A DNA stretch of 64,000 bases from Dyadobacter sp. 676 (GTDB lineage: Bacteria > Bacteroidota > Bacteroidia > Cytophagales > Spirosomataceae), in the NCBI RefSeq assembly GCF_040448675.1, contig NZ_CP159289.1:558001-622000 (forward strand), read 5' to 3'. The stretch's first letter is position 1. Each line of letters begins with the position of its first letter. Positions 62,419 through 64,000 of the stretch are shown here, piece after piece. A program made the translations under genes and the position numbers. The notes under the pieces were generated by a model, which saw only the letters and a program-made list of their open reading frames with translations, searched no databases and had not been told where the DNA came from.

Positions 62419-64000
62419 GCCCCCTTATCCCCCTCGCTGGCCGGGCCGGCTGCTGCGGCTGTTCTGCGCGCCGCATCTGGTAGAAGAGCTCGAAGGCGAT
62501 CTTCGGGAACTCTTCGCACGACGCGCACGCGCAAACGGCGCCCGCTATGCACGTGCGCGCTATGTGCGGGATGTGTTCAGTCTTGCCCGCCCGTTTGCAT
62601 TCAAAAGAGAAGTATCAAAATATCCCCCATCGTCTGCATTTCAACCTGCTATGATCCGGAATTACTTCAAAATCGCCCTGCGCAATATGTGGAAGAACAA
62701 GGGTTTTTCCGCACTCAATATCACAGGACTTGTAACCGGCATTACCGCCTGCCTGATGATCCTGCAATATGTGAGCTTCGAACTGAGCTTCGACCGGTTT
62801 CATAAGGATTCCGATCGCATTTACCGCGTTACCAACGATCGTTTCCAGCAAGGCAAGCTCATCCAGCACGGCACCATTACCTACCCCGCTGTCGCTCCCG
62901 CCATGGCCAGGGATTTCAGCGAGATCGAAAGCTACACCACCCTGGCGAATCCGGGTACTTTCAGCTTGCAAAAACATCGCAGGATATTTGAAGAAGACGG
63001 CGCTTACACGGACGAACGCTTCCTTTCACTCTTCACATTTCCCCTGGTTGCCGGCGACCCTAAAACCGCACTGGCGGCACCGCATTCGATTGTGATCTCG
63101 GAAAGGAATGCCAAACGTATTTTCAACGCAAAGCCGCAAGATTATATGAAGCTGATCGGCCAGACCATCACAGTCGACCTTGATACCGAGCCTTATCAGA
63201 TCACGGGCATTATGAAGGACTTTCCGGCGGCTTCGCATCTGCAATACGGCGCGCTCATGTCGTACGAAACACTTGCGCAGACCTGGGGCGACTGGATCAA
63301 AACAAGCTGGGAAAGCTCGGATGTGTGGCATTACGTAAAGCTACGGCCGGGTGCCGACGCCGATGCGCTGGAAAAGAAGCTGCCTGCATTCAGCGACCGG
63401 TATTTTCACGGAGACAAAGTATCCGGCAGCGTAGAGCAATTTTTCTTACAGCCGTTGCACCGTGCCCACCTGTTTTCCGATTATGAATACGAGATCGGGA
63501 AGGTCGAGAACGGTAAATCCGTATGGACTATGCTCACTATCGCTGTATTCATACTGATTATCGCCTGGATCAACTACATTAACCTTTCGACCGCCCGGTC
63601 ATTTGAACGCGCCCGTGAAGTAGGTGTGCGAAAAGTTGCGGGTGCCACATCCGGGCAGTTGGTCGGCCAGTTTCTCTCCGAGTCCGTCATGCTTAACGGG
63701 CTGGCACTGATGCTCGGTATAGTCCTCGCTTCGCTGCTGCAACCGGCTTTAAACGATATCATCGGCAAGTCGCTGTCGTTCGCACTTTTAACGGGCGCAG
63801 GCTTCGGCGGCCGGAGCTTCGCATTTGCGCTGGGCGGCATTTTTATGCTCGGCATTCTGCTTTCCGGATTTTACCCGGCTTTCGCATTATCGTCATTCAA
63901 ACCTGTACAGGTTCTGAAGGGTTCTTTCAAGCGGTCGGCCAGGGGGATATGGGTACGGCAATCGCTGGTGATTTTCCAGTATACGGCGTCTATGGTCTTG
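62411..64000 (+). CDS. FtsX/MacB-type ABC permease, second copy (partial at window edge)
   Basis: 530 codons are visible without a stop, starting MNRPPYPPRWPGRLLRLFCA, with the same prefix domain (PHLVEELEGDLRELFARRAR), the MacB-like periplasmic part (DRFHKDSDRIYRVTNDRFQQ) and the coupling motif ERAREVGVRKVAGATS. It starts inside the last codons of the previous permease (8-base overlap), so expression is coupled. The two proteins could form a heterodimer with a shared ATPase. The C-terminal half lies beyond the window. Confidence 0.88.
   Translation, partial: MNRPPYPPRWPGRLLRLFCAPHLVEELEGDLRELFARRARANGARYARARYVRDVFSLARPFAFKREVSKYPPSSAFQPAMIRNYFKIALRNMWKNKGFSALNITGLVTGITACLMILQYVSFELSFDRFHKDSDRIYRVTNDRFQQGKLIQHGTITYPAVAPAMARDFSEIESYTTLANPGTFSLQKHRRIFEEDGAYTDERFLSLFTFPLVAGDPKTALAAPHSIVISERNAKRIFNAKPQDYMKLIGQTITVDLDTEPYQITGIMKDFPAASHLQYGALMSYETLAQTWGDWIKTSWESSDVWHYVKLRPGADADALEKKLPAFSDRYFHGDKVSGSVEQFFLQPLHRAHLFSDYEYEIGKVENGKSVWTMLTIAVFILIIAWINYINLSTARSFERAREVGVRKVAGATSGQLVGQFLSESVMLNGLALMLGIVLASLLQPALNDIIGKSLSFALLTGAGFGGRSFAFALGGIFMLGILLSGFYPAFALSSFKPVQVLKGSFKRSARGIWVRQSLVIFQYTASMVL

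Noticed and set aside
1..64000. tRNA, rRNA, CRISPR arrays, complete insertion sequences, prophage
   Set aside because: I read through for direct repeats, cloverleaf-like structures, transposase motifs and phage genes and saw none convincing.

Overview
The window looks like chromosomal DNA of a Bacteroidota bacterium of the Cytophagales, most like Dyadobacter or another Spirosomataceae (inference from gene content, no search run). Supporting signs are a type IX secretion C-terminal sorting domain, a Reg_prop/Y_Y_Y/GAF/LytS sensor kinase with a LytTR regulator, a PadR regulator followed by FtsX-type permeases with the short N-terminal permease-prefix domain, DUF4202, weak Shine-Dalgarno sites and several TAnnTTTG -7 boxes. 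Most of the window is GC-rich; roughly 36-44.3 kb and two toxin-antitoxin remnants are visibly AT-richer.

Layout. 1-17.7 kb is an exopolysaccharide cluster: a Wzx-type flippase and a glycosyltransferase run leftwards off the edge; three GT2 genes (two of them tandem copies) and a hybrid histidine kinase with a C-terminal HPt domain run rightwards; a tightly coupled leftward operon carries a half-length TolC-like protein, a Wzc-like chain-length protein, a cellulose-synthase-like GT2, a 48-residue membrane protein, a Wzy-like polymerase, a GT14-like and a GT4-like transferase; then an acyltransferase, and an operon of a stand-alone response regulator plus a sugar transferase with a degenerate receiver domain. 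18-21.8 kb is an ECF sigma / membrane anti-sigma-TonB / von Willebrand protein module. 21.8-22.3 kb holds a wrecked zeta-toxin locus. 23.4-35.8 kb is alpha-glucan and trehalose metabolism: a TreY-MalQ fusion with its own response regulator, and a divergent operon GlgE, TreS-maltokinase, GlgB. 36-41 kb is AT-rich and encodes two large secreted proteins, a lipoprotein and a 30-residue peptide. 41.5-45.9 kb is a sensor/regulator pair. 45.9-55.2 kb is a run of small accessory genes (HipA-like kinase with DUF3037, a membrane-bound HTH-like sensor, beta-helix and sugar-binding secreted proteins, HEAT-repeat proteins, a broken PIN toxin). 55.5-64 kb has a haem-containing PVC-type dehydrogenase, a LysR regulator and the PadR-permease operon, which runs off the right edge.

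How it fits together. The polysaccharide genes form a Wzx/Wzy-type pathway whose initiating transferase sits in one operon with a phosphorylatable receiver and itself carries a dead receiver; the hybrid kinase with HPt at the other end of the cluster is the obvious phosphodonor. TreS-maltokinase supplies maltose-1-phosphate, GlgE polymerises it and GlgB branches it, while TreY-MalQ can trim and rearrange the product; TreZ is not in the window.

A technical warning: nine genes are broken by single-base indels, mostly in homopolymer runs, and wherever it can be tested adding or removing one base per site restores a full-length reading frame. I read most of these as assembly errors, not biology, and give joined coordinates.
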